A stretch of 64,000 bases of DNA from Antitrichia curtipendula (GCA_951230915.1 OX579637.1:6510001-6574000); one strand, 5' to 3'. Counted from the stretch's first letter, positions 13,539 to 26,689 are shown. Notes: a model not told the origin generated them from the letters alone. Program-made: numbers and translations.

Positions 13539-14330
13539 TTAACATCTTCCAATCCGTATGGGAAATTTTGATGAAATTTTTCTCACATGATTTTAGACAA
13601 GTGAAGTATAAGATTCTATAGTTAGATTCTAAAAAAATGTCTTTTTACTGTCTTAAGTGAATGCAACGCAAATGGCAATTTTGAGTGTTTATGACAAAAA
13701 AATAACCTTGGGACTTTAGGGATTAAACAAGATTGTCCTTATCTTTTTCATCACCAATCCTATTTGAATAAATCAAAGCTTCATATGAAGAAAAAATATA
13801 ATGACTAATTCATATGATATAAGTCATAATTATTATGACTTTCTGCAATTTTTTCTGGATTGCCCATTAAGTTTAGTTCTAGGCTTTTTGTGGTATAACT
13901 TTTAATTCCACGCACCAGCTGAAATAAAAGTTATATTTCCACAAAGCTAATAAATTTTTCTATTTGCTTAGAAAGTTTTGAAAATTTTCACCAAAAATGG
14001 AGGTCATAGGAACCGATCCAAAATTTACTTTGTCCTTTGAAGGAACAATGGTCCTTTAGAGTTTAACTAATTGAAAACAAATATATTCATTCTTCAAAAA
14101 ATAATCAATGGAATAATGTACCAGATTCAAGGAAAAACTAAATCAATAGTAGTTTTAAGATGGACTTGAAGTATACTAATCTCAATGGTAATAATTTTTT
14201 AACAAAGAAAGTAATCCTTGTACAAAATTTTCTTTTTGGAATTGGTATAACTGAGTCCAAAAATGGATCTAGCATATCATTTTTCCAATAAAATGATATA
14301 AATGCCTTTAAAATAAGATGCTCCATAGCT

Positions 14331-14349
14331 TTCACAACCAGGGTTGACA
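14331..14349. repeat. Left target duplication and TIR of the giant hAT
   Basis: TTCACAAC (14331-14338) is followed by the 11-bp terminal repeat CAGGGTTGACA (14339-14349). The complement of the terminal repeat and a second TTCACAAC are at 33484-33502. An 8-bp duplication with CAGGG ends is diagnostic of the hAT superfamily. Confidence 0.9.
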
Positions 14350-14375
14350 AATTGGAACCTCCGAAGGCAAATCAC

Positions 14376-14640
14376 GTCCAAAAACCGGACGTCCAGACGC
14401 AGCGTTCGCGGACGCTATTGCGGACGCAGCGGACATAGTGGCCACCGTCCGATCAAGCGGACGGTCAGACCGTTCGATCGATCGAACAATCCGGCCACCC
14501 GATCAAGCGGACGGTGGGACCGTCCGATCGGACAGTAGGTTCGTCCAATCAATCGGACAACTAAGTTCGCTTCGGGAGGTTTGGGAGGGCGTCCGCCGCC
14601 GGACCTACTTTAGGTCTGGTTGCGGACGGGTATAAAGGCG
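14376..14640. promoter_or_regulatory. GTCCG/CGGAC palindrome cluster, left end of hAT
   Basis: A GC-rich block in AT-rich DNA with many GTCCGATC/GATCGGAC and AAGCGGACGGT units in both orientations. It is subterminal to the left TIR and 150 bp upstream of the ATG at 14786. Subterminal repeats are the usual hAT transposase-binding sites; a promoter role is inferred because similar clusters precede the other genes of the element. Confidence 0.7.
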
Positions 14641-15505
14641 GACAGCCCCTCCATTCTTCCTCACTTCTTTTGTCCATTAGAGTTTAAACCCGTGTCGGAA
14701 GTGGCAATTGTTGCTTCATTGTGCTAGTTGCTCCTATATGGGTGGAGAGTGAGGTCAATTATTTTGATATCACTTGTCGTCAGTCATGACGGTGGAAGGT
14801 ACAAGCGAGGGTACTTCAAGAGGTGGCAATCGCGGGAAGACAAAATCAAAGGGGGCTTTCCACAAGCTTCACTTTGACACTTTAGATGATCCAAATATCA
14901 AGGCGGAGAGCGAATGGGAGAAGGAGGAAGAAAATTATTGGACCTCCAAAATGTGCAAAAAATATGTGAAAATGTATCACATCGACAAGCTGTGGCCTAA
15001 TGAGGCCCACATTATTTATACACAAGATTTCTGTTGCAAGCCATCAAATTGCAAGGATGGACATTTCGTTCATCGATCACTTGAGGTTTGGCAGGCCCTC
15101 TTTGGAGACAAATCAATGAGTAAGGAATACATAAACTACAGCGTGGCCTCTATGGTGTATACTGAGCTCATATTGGCTCGGAAGGTGGATTGGAGCACAT
15201 TTTCAACGACAAATGCGGCTCCACTTTTGCTTAGAGAAGGGCAAAAAGATATTCTCGATTTGTATGATCTAAAGGCAAGTCCAAGTGAGGCACCAAAATC
15301 ACAGAAGCGGCAAAAAGATGGTATAATGCAATATAAAAAAGAGATCATGGAGGGAGAAAATATTGGAGTACATTTGGATTCTATGAAGATTCCAACTACA
15401 ATGTCAAATGCCACAGTGGAAGGTGTTGACGGAGAGGTGTTTTTAACTCCTCGAGTGGATTTGATATGCACACCCAATTTTAACTCCTCGGGCGGATTGG
15501 ATATG

Positions 15506-18500
15506 TGTTGTAGCACAAGAAAGCACAAATCCTACCTTTAGGTGTTTTAAATGGCAAAACACCTAAGATGACCCGTGTATCGTTCCCAAAGGACTTTAAC
15601 TGCAGATTCCTCAAAATTACCAGAATGGGATCCGGAACCACAAACCAAGACAAGGAGGATCCGGAACGGAAACCCAGAAACAACCTCTTTGACACTCGTA
15701 CTTCGTAAATACTCTATCTTCTGTCTCATACAATTTCATACCACTTCACCAGACACGGAGGAGTGTCATCATCCTGTGCCTCTCCTTGTCGATAGTAACA
15801 ACTTATTTCTCAGGGATGCGGATGCGGAACCGGAAGGAGTGTCCAAACCCTATTCCTCTTCTAAATCTGAATCTGTACCCTGGACTATTAGTAACCGAAT
15901 GTAGAAGTTTAACCTCGTTTACGGAGGGTTCCGCTCTTATGTTAAGGAAGGACGCGTAAATCCTACCCTCCAGATGATTAGAGTGACTGAAGATTTCACT
16001 AAAAAGGAAACTAAGAAAAGAATAGAAAATGATGGGACGTAAGTTCTTCCTCACAACTAACCCGGAAACTAATCCGTGCCAGCAGGTCATTCAAGAAACC
16101 CCTACAATCCCCACATTACTACAACGACAGACTCATCCGGATGCAACCCAATCAGTGGGATATGGCACCTTACTAACTATGAGATTCCTCCTACCTTCCA
16201 GTTCCAGCAAGACCTCTCAAACGTCATCTAGCATTTGCCCTTACTCTCAAGAACTCACCTAACCTAAAAATGGCTATTTTGCTCAGAAGACTCTCCAAGA
16301 AACATCAGCAATTGAAATTCCCTCCCAATACACAAGGGTTTACAAAACCATTCCTCAATACTCCCGGGTGCGGATTCGGAAGGAATCCGGGGACTAACTC
16401 TCCTCTCCTTAAAGCTTTCACCACCAACTACTTGAACTAGCAATGGTCGAAACACTACCTAACTCCTCAACACAAGACCAAGACTTTTTAGACCAGTACT
16501 CATGAAGGTGAAATCCAAGCTTTCTTTGCAGAAAATGAAATGGGAAAACAAGAATATGAAAAAGTTCAGAGTTGGAACTAACTCCTAATCCCTATATACT
16601 AAACTAAAGGAAAATCCTAAAGGTCCCCAGAAATCCAAAAACAGGACCAGAGAATGACACGCTTCATTCCCTATCCACTAAAAGGTGACTTTCCTACTGT
16701 CCTCCCCTTTCCAAAAAAATTGGATCTCAGATCCGAAATTCCCGGAAAAGAGGAAGTCCAAGTGCATTCTACTAGAAAGCACCTCACAAGTTGCTTTCTA
16801 CCTATCAAAAACTTGAGTTTTTGATTTAACCAAGCTAGGGCTAACTCAAGAAACTTCCTATCTACTTCTTGGCCTTCTTCGGAGAAGGTTCCTCATGCTT
16901 GGCGGCTCCCTTCCGGATAGGCTGCTTCCTACTAGCTGACGGCCTCTCTGCAATCGCCGACTTCCCTTTTGCTGGTATTGGAGGTTTACCTTTGAACTTT
17001 GCAGGTGAGATGGCCTCTGGTTCTGAATCTTTCTCCAAATCTGAATCCGGATGAGACTTAGATTGGGGATCGGATCCGGACTGACTGTCTTCCTTTGCAT
17101 AATTGCTGGGTGATTCCTCTTCCTCTGACTGGTAACCCACAGGTGACACCTCTCTTGCACGTTTGGCCTTGGTCTTCTTCTTTGTCGAGCTGGGTGTCTT
17201 AGGAGAAGGTTTAGAATCCTTACTCTGGAGTGTTCCAAGTTTGGATTCCGACTTCCGAACATTCCCCTTGGATCTGGATCTAAGAACAGATCCTTCACTT
17301 CCTTCGGACTTCCGCCTAGAAGCATCTTTGGCGGGTGTCTTCTCATCCTTTGGCTTTGGTTTCACAGTTACAGGAGGAGACATAGATACCTTGCCAAAAT
17401 CCTCTAACTTCCCAGCTTGTTGGAGAACATCCCGGATTTCATGCATAATCTTCTCCATCACACTCGAATACTTTGCCAGGATCATTATTGATTTAGCCGC
17501 TGCGTTTGGTCCGACCTTGAGAATTTCTTCATCAAACAATTTGGCTTTGTTAATCACATTCCTAGAATGTGAAACAAAGCCCCTGATCCTATAAAGTGTT
17601 TCCTCTGCATCCGAGGAAAGTTTCCTCGCTTCCTTACTTTCCTCCAACTTCCGGCTAAGTTCCTGGTTCTTCTCAGTCAACTCCCTTATCCGAGTTTCCC
17701 ACTTCCGGGAATCGTTGTCTCTAAGCAATCCTTCTACTTTCTCTCCCAGCTCAGACAACTCTATCCCGCCTAACAACCTACATACGTGACTGACCACTTC
17801 CTATTCCTCTCGGACCTTCTTCAGATCTTCTATGATCTTTCCCAAATTATCCTTCCTCGGAACTTCAGGTTCCGGGGAGTACTTCCTCTCACTCTTAACT
17901 CCTTTTCCTTTTCCTGAAGATGGGATCCTCTCAGACGACTTTCTTTTCCTCTCCGACGATCCTTTCCCTGACTCCTCGTCATGACCCTTCTCTGACTCTA
18001 CTGCGGGAGGAATGTTTAGTTTGAAGAGAGTGGCTGCGGCCTTGTAAGCCGTCCTCTCATGACTTCTAAGTGTCCCAAGGAACTCGTATAGGTGAAAGAG
18101 GAAAGGTCCTATAGGAGTTGCCTTAAAACTCTAACATCCTCCTTTCCCTAGCGTTCTTACAATCCGCTACTGCATAACCGTCCTTGTGGTGAAGGGGATT
18201 AGAAAACTTACCCTCCGCAAACTTGTGCGTCCGTGAAGCCAATCCTTCTCCAGGTCGGGGAAAATCATAAACCCTCTTCCAGGTTTCAAGGGTCCATTCA
18301 TCGTGAAGAGCGCGTACCGTCTTCGTCCACTTGTTAGATTGCTCCTTCAGCAACTCCCGGATCATGTCCTCGTCCTTCAAGCTCCAAGGCCGATGTAGGA
18401 ATCCCACACACCCGAGCTGCCCCAGATCCTCCTCCAGTTGTTACCTCTCTCTCTCATTTGCAGGAATAACCGGACATATTGTTTTGGACTTGATCGCAGT

Positions 18501-19180
18501 CGATCCGCTTCCCTCTGCCTTCACCATCTCTCACAGCCTATCTGTTTCTCTCCAGAAATCCTGCACAGATCCTTAAGTACTACAAGATGACGGGATCCTT
18601 CCTCTCTGCGTTGACGTTCTCCTTCCAACCGGATCCTAATACAAAGACTGTATCTCCTTTTTGCTCTTGCAAACTTCTAAACATCTCTAAGCACACACAG
18701 GTTGCTGAAGACTTCAGATCAAGAAGTGAGAGTAGAATTCCTAATCCCTGGGTCATCTTCCCTAACCGGATTCCTAGCCGTTTAGGTTTCCCGTTTCCTC
18801 CATCATTCGGGGAGGATCTAACCATTAAACGGTCATCTCTAATTCCCGGTAGAGCCGTTGGATCCTAGGAACGTTCCGCTGGCTTTCGGTAGGTCCCTCG
18901 ACATCTTTCGGCACGTGTCTGCACCCGATGTTAGCTTTCCGAGATATTCTCGGGTACTAATCCGGATTCTCTTTTGGTTCCGGTTCCTAGTAAAAATAAG
19001 AAATCTTAACTTCCTTTTAACCTATTTATCTCTCTACCCCTATACCTATTGTAATGGAGTGTTAACCTTGATTAGATTCTTGGTTTACGTCTCTATAAAC
19101 CAAAAAAAATGTACTAATACTAACTCGTTCCTCCAACTTTCTAGGTAATTAGGCTAATCTTAATATTTTGGTCTACGACA
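15506..19180 (-). mobile_element. LTR-like insertion inside the hAT cargo gene
   Basis: The sequence starts TGTTGTAG, ends CTACGACA, and is flanked by a 5-bp duplication ATATG (15501-15505 and 19181-19185). TGT...ACA ends and a 5-bp TSD fit an LTR retrotransposon. I find no direct terminal repeats, so it may be a very long solo LTR or a derivative lacking one LTR. Internal sequence is GC-richer with recurrent GGATCCGGA-type words. Minus-strand coding remnants occupy 16862-18407. It is clearly younger than the host element because it splits the cargo reading frame. Confidence 0.55.
16862..18407 (-). pseudogene. Coding remnant of the LTR-like insertion
   Basis: A broken minus-strand frame. The first 95 codons (18407-18123) include WTLETWKRVYDFPRP and KDGYAVADCKNARERR. 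A frameshift or internal deletion near 18120 leads to PIGPFLFHLYEFLGTL. A lysine/serine-rich stretch follows, then an in-frame TAG at 17803-17801, then a 311-codon part with a predicted coiled coil and a long Lys/Ser/Pro/Glu-rich tail ending PSPKKAKK. It could be a gag-like structural protein, but I do not recognise a named domain and see no protease, reverse transcriptase or integrase. Confidence 0.45.
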
Positions 19181-20138
19181 ATATGCACATGCAATTTTAC
19201 ATCCGTGGATGAACAAAGTGGTGCTCCAAGCATACGGCCCATTTTTGAAGAACTGGTGGCCCCGTCTGCACCACAAAAACGTCAGGAAGAGGTTTCTCCC
19301 GAACAAATGGCAAGGGCCATTGCATCAATTGATAATCTCATAGAGAGTGATGCTATAAATTTTATGACACAAGTACCTTGCAATCAAGACTTGCCAACCA
19401 CACCGAGCCCCGTATTGAGCCCCATATTGGACCCTATATTGAGCCCCATATTGGGCCCCGTATTGGGCACTATATCAAGCCCCGTATTGGGCCCTATCTT
19501 GGGCCCCGTTTCAAGCCCCATGTTGGGTCCCGTATCGAGCCCAAGAATTGAAGGGTAGATGGCGCCAAAAAATGGAAAGCAATTCAATGGCATAGCGCAA
19601 AATGTGTCCATTGATGACAACCCATTGAATAAGAACTATCCGCATTTGTCAACTCAAAATACCGCACAATTGGAGGATCTTCGTCATTTGCCAATGGCGA
19701 GTGAATTGGAAAGCTTGTTGGAAGCTTCTTATTTGTTTAGGGCACATCAACAAGACATCTCTCTTCAACCAGACCAAGTAATCGAGACAAACGAGGCCTG
19801 CCCTAGTAACCCCGCAAATAAAGCGAGCTCGAGTGAAACCGCAACCAAGGCCGGACCGAGTAATCTCTTCGCCAAATACAGTGATAAATGGCCTAATTTT
19901 GTGGTCACCTCAAAGAGATTGTCGAGTACAGCTAAATTTGCAGCTAGCATTGCCCCAAAACTTATGGAAGTTTAGGAATTCACCAAATTCGGGTTTGATT
20001 TGGTGTTTGGTGCCATGTCTTTTTTGGATTTCACCACATCTTTGAAACCACTATTGGAGGAGCGGGTCGAAAATTATCACAGGCTGTACATCTTGACTCA
20101 AGAGAATGAAAAATATGAAGCCTTGAAAGTAGAGCATG

Positions 20139-20230
20139 AGCAACTGAAGGTGGAGAACGAGCAACTGAAGGTGGAGAACGAGCAACTGAAGGTGGAGAAC
20201 GAGCAACTGAAGGTGGAGAACGAGCAATTG
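20139..20230 (+). repeat. 21-bp coding tandem repeat (four copies)
   Basis: Four near-identical 21-bp units, each encoding QLKVENE, a coiled-coil heptad. The last unit differs by CTG to TTG and is followed by an in-frame TAG. Confidence 0.85.
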
Positions 20231-22439
20231 TAGGGTGCATTAACGAGAGTTGAGAATGCACAAAACTGCTGATATGACACTTTAGTTGCTCAAAGGGAAT
20301 TTATCGAGAAATTGGAGTACGAAATTGTAGTGCTCAAGCAAAAGAATTTCAAGGATGAGGGATGTATTCTTCCAAAGATCGGCGGAGTCGTGCGTATAGA
20401 AGCGGTTGAGGAAAACAATCAAAGGGAAGTAATATCCAAAATCCCCATGGATAATCCTCCTTCTACATTCCAAGACGCATCCATGCAAACGGAAGGCCGC
20501 AAGTTTGAAGAGGTGAAGCATGAATTAGAGTCGGTAACTCAACAAAATGTCTATTTGGAGGCAGAGTATCAAAAAATGATGCAAGTAGTGGAGCTAGATA
20601 AATGCTTGCCAAAGAATAGTTTCGACACTCGTTGGTTGACGTGGGTTCAAAAATTATACGACAAACCGTCTATAGTAACCCGATCAATGAAGGGGCTTCT
20701 CAAATTAGCCATGAAGTCGAAGGAACAATGCAATGCCATTTCCTCCAACCTCCTATCTATTAGAAGGATGTTTGAGGTACATCATAGGGGTTCAATTGAC
20801 GTCACATATTGGAGGGACATGGATGCAATGTCTGAGCGACTGAATGACACGCAGAAGTTTGCGTCACAGTCCATCAATTGGACCTTGGAATTAGAAGAAG
20901 GTTGGGTCCCTTACAACACGCATTCAGCGCACATCAAAGAGGCGGATAAGATAGTAGTGCATGGTGAAAGTTCAAATAAGGAACTATTGGAGGGTAAATG
21001 TAGCCTTTGTCTAGTTCATTTTGATTCAGAGGGCGCCTTAATCATGGGCCAGTGTCGCCACACTTTCCATATCACGTGTATGGTGAAATCATCCCTTGTT
21101 CGTTCGATTTGTCTCGAGTGTCGTTCTCTTTTGAGCCCTAGGTTTTACGAAATGATTGGGCATGAGGAGAGCATGCCCTCTAGCCACGAATACAATCGAT
21201 GGACCCTTCCACTTGACCAAAAGATATTTCTATTCCAAAATTACATTCATTGGGGGCGACTTATAATTTGGAACCCGCAAAAACTCACGCATGATATTTG
21301 TGAGAACTATAATGACGAATTGGATGACTTTGACTGGATGACGCGCAATAGAAAGGTGGAGTTGCGGGCTAGGGGTATTGAAGACTTGGAGGCTCGAGAA
21401 TTGTTTTGTCGTAACATGGGGGGACACTGGAGCATCTCACATCAAAAGTTCTTCCGATTTCCTGAAAAAGAAGTGCGGAAAGGAGAAGATGGCGTCTAGA
21501 TAGAAGTGCAACCATCCCAAAAGTTCAATAAGCAGTACGGGGCATACAATCACAGCTTAATAGGGAGGGCCCTCTTCTTATCAAAATTGGAAGAAGCTGT
21601 ACAAGTTCGTGCTGCTTTTAATGTAGATAGGCAATCAAGCACAGACATGCACTCGTGGAGGTGGCAAGTGCATTTGATAAGAGGATCACCGACATTATAA
21701 CAACGTGGAGGACTTTTCTACATGGCACAGGGCAAGGAATCTGGTTGACCCCTTGAGATGATGACAAAGCGGTCATGTTATGATAGAAAAGATTTATTCG
21801 GCTTTGAGAGCGTTAAAGGTAGAGGAAGTAGATTTGTCTCCTACAAGAAAAAATAAGAGGAAGATTGAAGACGAAGATGACTACTTTCCAGAAACCAAAC
21901 GACAATTCATTGCCATGGACATGGAAGTCCGATTAGAAGGGGGTACAAGCTTCGAGTCGGGTGGTCCTCAAACTCGTAAAGCAAGTCGAAGATTTAAGGA
22001 ACAAGAGGGTGCCTCTCATATTTCCGCAAATGGTAGCGATGATGCAAAATAGTATTTGTATTAGGGGGTTAACCAATGAAATTTATTTTGTACTTATTTG
22101 AATCTCATGAGGATTCAATATTAGTAATGCACAACACTCATGGTATGTCATGAGTTGCTTTTAATTAATGTATAAATATTTATGCAATACAAATATGTTT
22201 GGATTTATTTTTTCATAATGGTAAATTTTGCCTTGTTTATTTGTCAAATATGTTTCTCTTGCATACTTATTGCAGAAGATCATACCTATTGTACATTTGT
22301 ACAAGATCATTTGATGTTATTCTTATATTATTTTCTATAACCCCGTGCCTACAAATCACCACTTTTCATTTGCACATACATTTCTATTCGCGTAATCCAC
22401 TTGTCCGCCTCCCTGCACACTTCAAACATCTTACTGAAA

Positions 22440-22640
22440 TTGTAAGAACCGCTTGTCCGCCTGTTCGGTTTTAGGTCGGCCCGTCCGCTATTCCGACGGC
22501 CCATCTTCCCATCCGCGGTCCACCCGTCCGCTGTTCCGACGGCCTAGATTCTCGTCCGCTGTCCGCCATCCGCCATCCGCTGTTTGACGGCCCAGCTTCC
22601 CGTCCGCCGTCCGCTGTTCCAACGGCCCAGTTGTCCATAC
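22440..22640. promoter_or_regulatory. GTCCGC/GCGGAC cluster upstream of the hAT transposase
   Basis: Repeated CCGTCCGC(TGTTCC)GACGGCC-type words, about ten in 200 bp, ending 300 bp before the transposase start. The word differs slightly from the terminal cluster (more TCCGCC). It is internal to the element, so it is unlikely to be only an end-recognition site. Confidence 0.6.
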
Positions 22641-22943
22641 GCCATCCGCCTGACTGTTGTGAGAGGATTTTTTTTTCCCCATATTCAACGGTCATCAACA
22701 GATGAAGACTATAAGAGTCCTGAAATTGACATTTACAAGCACTCCTAAGAAACCAAATGTTAAGATTTTCAAGGGCTAGGAGGTGCAATTTTTTGTGTCC
22801 CTTGCTTGGTAATGCATAGTTTAGTGGAAAGGGGGGCCTTGTTTTACAAAGCTTTGTGCATAAACATTTGAACGATTTTATCCAATTGTTATCATTACGT
22901 TTTGAATTTTTGATTCCAATATAGAGAACCTAAAACAGCCACC

Positions 22944-25288
22944 ATGAGCAAGGATTGGTCTTTTTGGTACAAAATCCTATCAAATGGAAAAATACAATGC
23001 AAGGCTTGCAAATTGGTATTTACCAAGAAGGCGGTCCGTATGTTTAGCCATTTGGGATATGCAAGCACATTGGGGAGTCGTAACAATGGAATTAGCTTTT
23101 GTACCCAAATGACATCTGAAGTTCGAGGTCTAATTGTTCGTTGCAATGGAGTGATTCCACAAAGAGGTACTCCACACAATGTGGATGGCAACAACACACC
23201 TATGCCTATGGTTGTTCGTGCTATGTCAAATGCGAGAGACACTGTGAACTCTACTAAAGAAGACTCATGCACGGCACCAGAGGAATATATTGGTGGTTCT
23301 TCCCAAAGAAATCTAAGTATACAAGCATCAAGTGGACGTGGAACTCAGCGGACATCAAGCAGTAGGCTTCAAAGACAGAGTAGGCTAGTCGAGGGATTCG
23401 AAGAAGAAAATAAACGCATTTTGAATGCAATGTGGGCCAATTTCTTTTTTGCAGCAAACATACCATTTGCTGTAGCCCAAAATCCAGCCTTCAAAGAAGC
23501 AGCAAAAAAAACGGCGAAGCTTCACCAACCTTATAGCCCAACATCATACCATGACCTACGTCATAAATTACTTGACCAAGCAAAGGTAGACTTAGAGGTC
23601 AATCTCCGTAAATACAGTATTAGGAAGTTTGGAGCCACATTGTCTATTGATGGGTGGACCTCGGTTTCAAATCGGCCATTGATAAATGCCATGCTTGTGT
23701 CATCCGTGGGTGAGCAATTCCTAGGATCGGTGGATACAACTGGGAAAACTAAAGATGCTCCATATTTGGCCTCTATATTAGAGAGTTTTATAGAACAAGT
23801 GGGCCTTGCAAACGTAGTGCAGGTGAGTACAGATAATGTAGCTGTAAATCCAGCAGCATGGAGTTTGGTATCTACTACCTATCCCCACATTTTTTTCCAA
23901 GGTTGCGTGGTGCATGCCTTGAATTTGTTGCTAAAAGATTGGGCAAACGAACAATGGATTGATGACGTCGTGAAAGATTCCCGAAAGATAGTCAAATTCT
24001 TCAAGAAGAGGCACATGCCGCTTGCGATACTTCGGAAATATTCGACGCAGTACAACTTGTTGTTGGCGGTGGAAACAAGATTTGCCTCGAACTACAACAT
24101 GGTTGCACGTATGCTCAAGATGAAAGCACAATTGCAACAAACTGTGACGGACCCGCAATGGGAGGAATATGCTAGAAAGCACTCGCGAAAATCCAAAACT
24201 CGTTTAGAATCCGAACGGGTGAAGAAGACCATTCTAAGTGGGCATTTTTGGCATCGTTGTCAAAATTTAGAAGATGTGACAGCTCCAATTGTCAATGCTC
24301 TTCGTGATTTGGATGCAAAGACATCATGCATGGGCAAGGTGTTACATATTATGAGGAAACTAGAGAAGCACGTCCTCGCTTTAGATAAAGAGCCTTTTTG
24401 TTTGGCTTTGGACAAAGCCATCCTGTTGGTGAAGGCGTTCTACAAATGACGTGATATGGTGAAGACTGATTTACATTATGCAGGAGCACTTTTGAATCCC
24501 TACCTTCTTGAAAACAAAGAACTAGCCAACAACACCGATGCCATGGCTGCATGCAAATATGTACACCTTTAGAGTACGCGAAGGTGGTGAAGGAATTTGT
24601 AGCCTTCCGTCATAGGGAACCTCTGTTCCACGACATGTTGGATCCGGATGAACAACAATTGTCGGCACATGCTTGGTGGGATTTTAAGGGCGCGTGCAGG
24701 GAATTCATTGCTCCAATTGCCAAGAGGATTTTGGCCCAACCGGTATCATCGTCTTCATGTGAACAAAATTGAAGTAGCTATTCTTTTGTTCACAACAAAT
24801 ATCGGAAGAAGTTGAAGCCACAAAGAGCACAGGATTTGGTATATGTGTATACCAATTTCAAAGTCCTCGTTGCATCAAAGCAAAATGACGAGAAAAAGTG
24901 GTACAATGAGAACTTCGAGTTGGAGGATTTGGCCTTGTCTTCATCGGAAGACAAAGGTGGTGAATCCGGTGAAGAAGTTGATCCCCTCATGGACGATGAA
25001 GATGACCACGGCATCCGCAATTTCGATGATGAACCACTTCGAAGCCCACCTCGTTATGATAGAAACATTGGAGATGATTGTGAAGACCCTTACAAGTTTC
25101 CGTTGGATGAGGACGGCTGTGAATATGACGAAGGTGGACCTTCCATAGCTAAATACTTAGATGGAACCGGGTTGTTGCGTAGTAAAAACATTCTAGCAAA
25201 TAGGGAAAATATTCATGCGAAAGTAGCGGAGGAAGATGAGGAAATGTTTATAGGTGATGAAACTTCCCAAATGGATGAAGTGATTTGA
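22944..25288 (+). pseudogene. hAT superfamily transposase (BED, DUF659, hAT_C), broken
   Basis: It opens with a BED-like zinc finger (CKAC ... SHLGY, residues ~19-45). Next comes the DUF659/RNase H-like core: IPFAVAQNPAFKE at ~170, SIDGWTS at ~235, STDNVAVN at ~300 and GCVVHALNLLL at ~325. The C-terminal dimerisation region has AHAWWDFKGACREF, ILAQPVSSSSCEQN, SYSFVHNKYRKKLKP and RAQDLVYVYTN, then an acidic tail. Breaks: TGA at 24447-24449 (probably CGA), a frameshift near 24550-24570, and TGA at 24770-24772 where the family has a conserved Trp (TGG to TGA). The enzyme would bind the element ends and cut and rejoin them; this copy cannot. Confidence 0.9.
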
Positions 25289-25476
25289 ATTCCCAAGTGT
25301 CCATCCATGACAATGGTAGGAGCGGAAGAAAATGATCAACACAAAGACATGAGAGAATGTGGTCAACCAAAGTATTGAATTACCAGGGGCATTGGCAAGT
25401 CTGTGAAAGTGTTGGACTTTTATGCATTCAAATTGTCCAAGCACCTTGAATAGAGGGAAGTCAAGATCCACGTGTA

Positions 25477-26275
25477 TTGGAGTTCATGTGCCCAATGCCA
25501 GACCGCAACGCCAAAGACATGAAGCAACTCGTGCGAGATCCTCAATTACCACCATGTAGCGGTCCTCGACATGCACTATATACAAGCGGTAGCACGACTT
25601 TGAATGGTCCTGGAGACTCACGGCTTAAAGAACAACATTTGAGTAATTTGAAAGAATTGCACATTGATGCCAATCCTAAATCAAAAATTGCGCATTGATG
25701 CCAATCCAAATCAAAAATTGCGCATTGGAGCCAATCCCAATCCATCCGTTTCATCAGACAACAATGATGTGCAAACATTGGAGACTATGTTTTGTCGATT
25801 TTCTGGCCATGCAAAGCATTCTCCGATCAAATTTTCAAACCCTACAGTGGAAGCTTTGTCCGCAGAGAAGACAAACATTCCAGGAGGTTCGGAAGCACGT
25901 CCATCCGCAGTGAAGGAGTACAAAAAAGCTAAGAGGAAAAGAATAATGGAGCCTTTTGCAATCTCTCCATTGAGAAAACAAAATGTAGGTAGAACCCCCC
26001 TTGATGCAAGTCTGCCTCTAACCAAGCAAAAGGTAAAACCAATCCACAACCTTAAGAGAGGTATTGGAAAGTCTATACTAAAAGTCAAAAGGGATCATAA
26101 ATTAGGTAGACCAGTGAGATCAGGCGCATCGAAACAAGTACAAGAAGGAGGGAAGATTGTACAATCTTCATCAGATAGTATGCAAAATTCATCCAGTGAT
26201 GATGATTCCGGATGGGATACAACAGGCCCTAGTAGCGGGGCTGAAGTCAAAGGAGATAGTGACTACCAGCCATAG
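25477..26275 (+). pseudogene. Basic C-terminal extension or separate gene downstream of the transposase
   Basis: Two overlapping frames (25477-25698 and 25664-26275) separated by a frameshift. A ~30-bp unit repeated three times (25655-25745) encodes the KLRIDANPN/KLRIGANPN motif. The latter part is lysine/arginine-rich and ends with a Ser/Asp-rich tail. No named domain. It may be a 3' extension of the transposase transcript or a DNA-binding accessory protein. Confidence 0.35.
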
Positions 26276-26439
26276 TCCATAAAGATTGAGAAGATGTAAA
26301 CTTGGGTGTTTAGTTTTTTTCCTTAAATACATTATGTTATGACAATTCATTGTTTGAACTTTTCATTTATAATACAAATTTGCTCATTCATGTTGTGCAC
26401 ACCATCAAAATTTTGTTTTTTCAAATACCTATTCTATCA

Positions 26440-26660
26440 GAAGAATTTGGACCATCTGTCCACTTGTCCGAGTGTCCGCCTTGTGGCCCGTCCGCGCCTT
26501 GGTCACTTCTGTCCGCCCCTCGGACTGTCCGACCGCCCATCAGACCATCCCATTCACCCCTCGGACTGTCCGACTTTTGGTCGGACTGTCCCGTCCGCGG
26601 AGCAAACTATCCGAGTACTCTTCGGACCATTCCGTTTGACCGTCCAATCAGGTGTTCGTC
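26440..26660. promoter_or_regulatory. GTCCG-rich cluster downstream of the transposase
   Basis: About a dozen TCGGACTGTCCG, TCCGCCC and CGGACCAT words in 220 bp. Unlike the other clusters, no gene follows it within 2 kb. It may mark a lost gene or an old internal element end. Confidence 0.5.
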
Positions 26661-26689
26661 TACTTAGAAGTTCACGGTTTTTTCTCATT

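Larger units (their letters stand above)
8421..14338. repeat. Direct segmental duplication, unit 2 (left part)
   Basis: Homologous to 1-5982, including the gene start, palindromes and AT-rich spacer. Its continuation was displaced 19 kb to 33503 by the hAT insertion. It lacks the unit 1 TTAA element at 4639-5552 and has its own at 12775-13538. Confidence 0.85.
14786..22052 (+). pseudogene. hAT cargo gene: CKKYVKM-domain, coiled-coil, RING-H2 protein, broken
   Basis: The first exon-like stretch runs from the ATG at 14786 to 15505, where a 3.7-kb insertion (15506-19180) splits it. It holds a domain with MCKKYVKMYHIDKLW, a Cys/His segment and YINYSVASMVYTELILA, homologous to the gene at 31664-32892. 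After the insertion the frame resumes near 19181 with a one-base shift and runs to 21700. It contains a Pro/Leu/Gly repeat (19402-19545), four QLKVENE heptads (coiled coil), a long helical region and a RING-H2 finger (C-x2-C ... C-x-H-x2-H-x2-C ... C-x2-C, 20999-21121). Breaks: TAG at 19556, 19973, 20231 and 21497; TGA at 20270, 21759 and 21762; a frameshift near 21695. The RING suggests an E3 ubiquitin ligase-like role; the rest is unrecognised. Confidence 0.65.

Noticed and set aside
15136..15729. Minus-strand frames of 60-130 codons over the start of the cargo gene and LTR-like insertion
   Set aside because: They are reverse-strand shadows of the plus-strand cargo frame or short chance frames across the insertion junction.
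22471..22788. Minus-strand frames rich in Gly, Arg and Trp
   Set aside because: They lie over the GTCCGC repeat cluster and reflect its composition and repetition.
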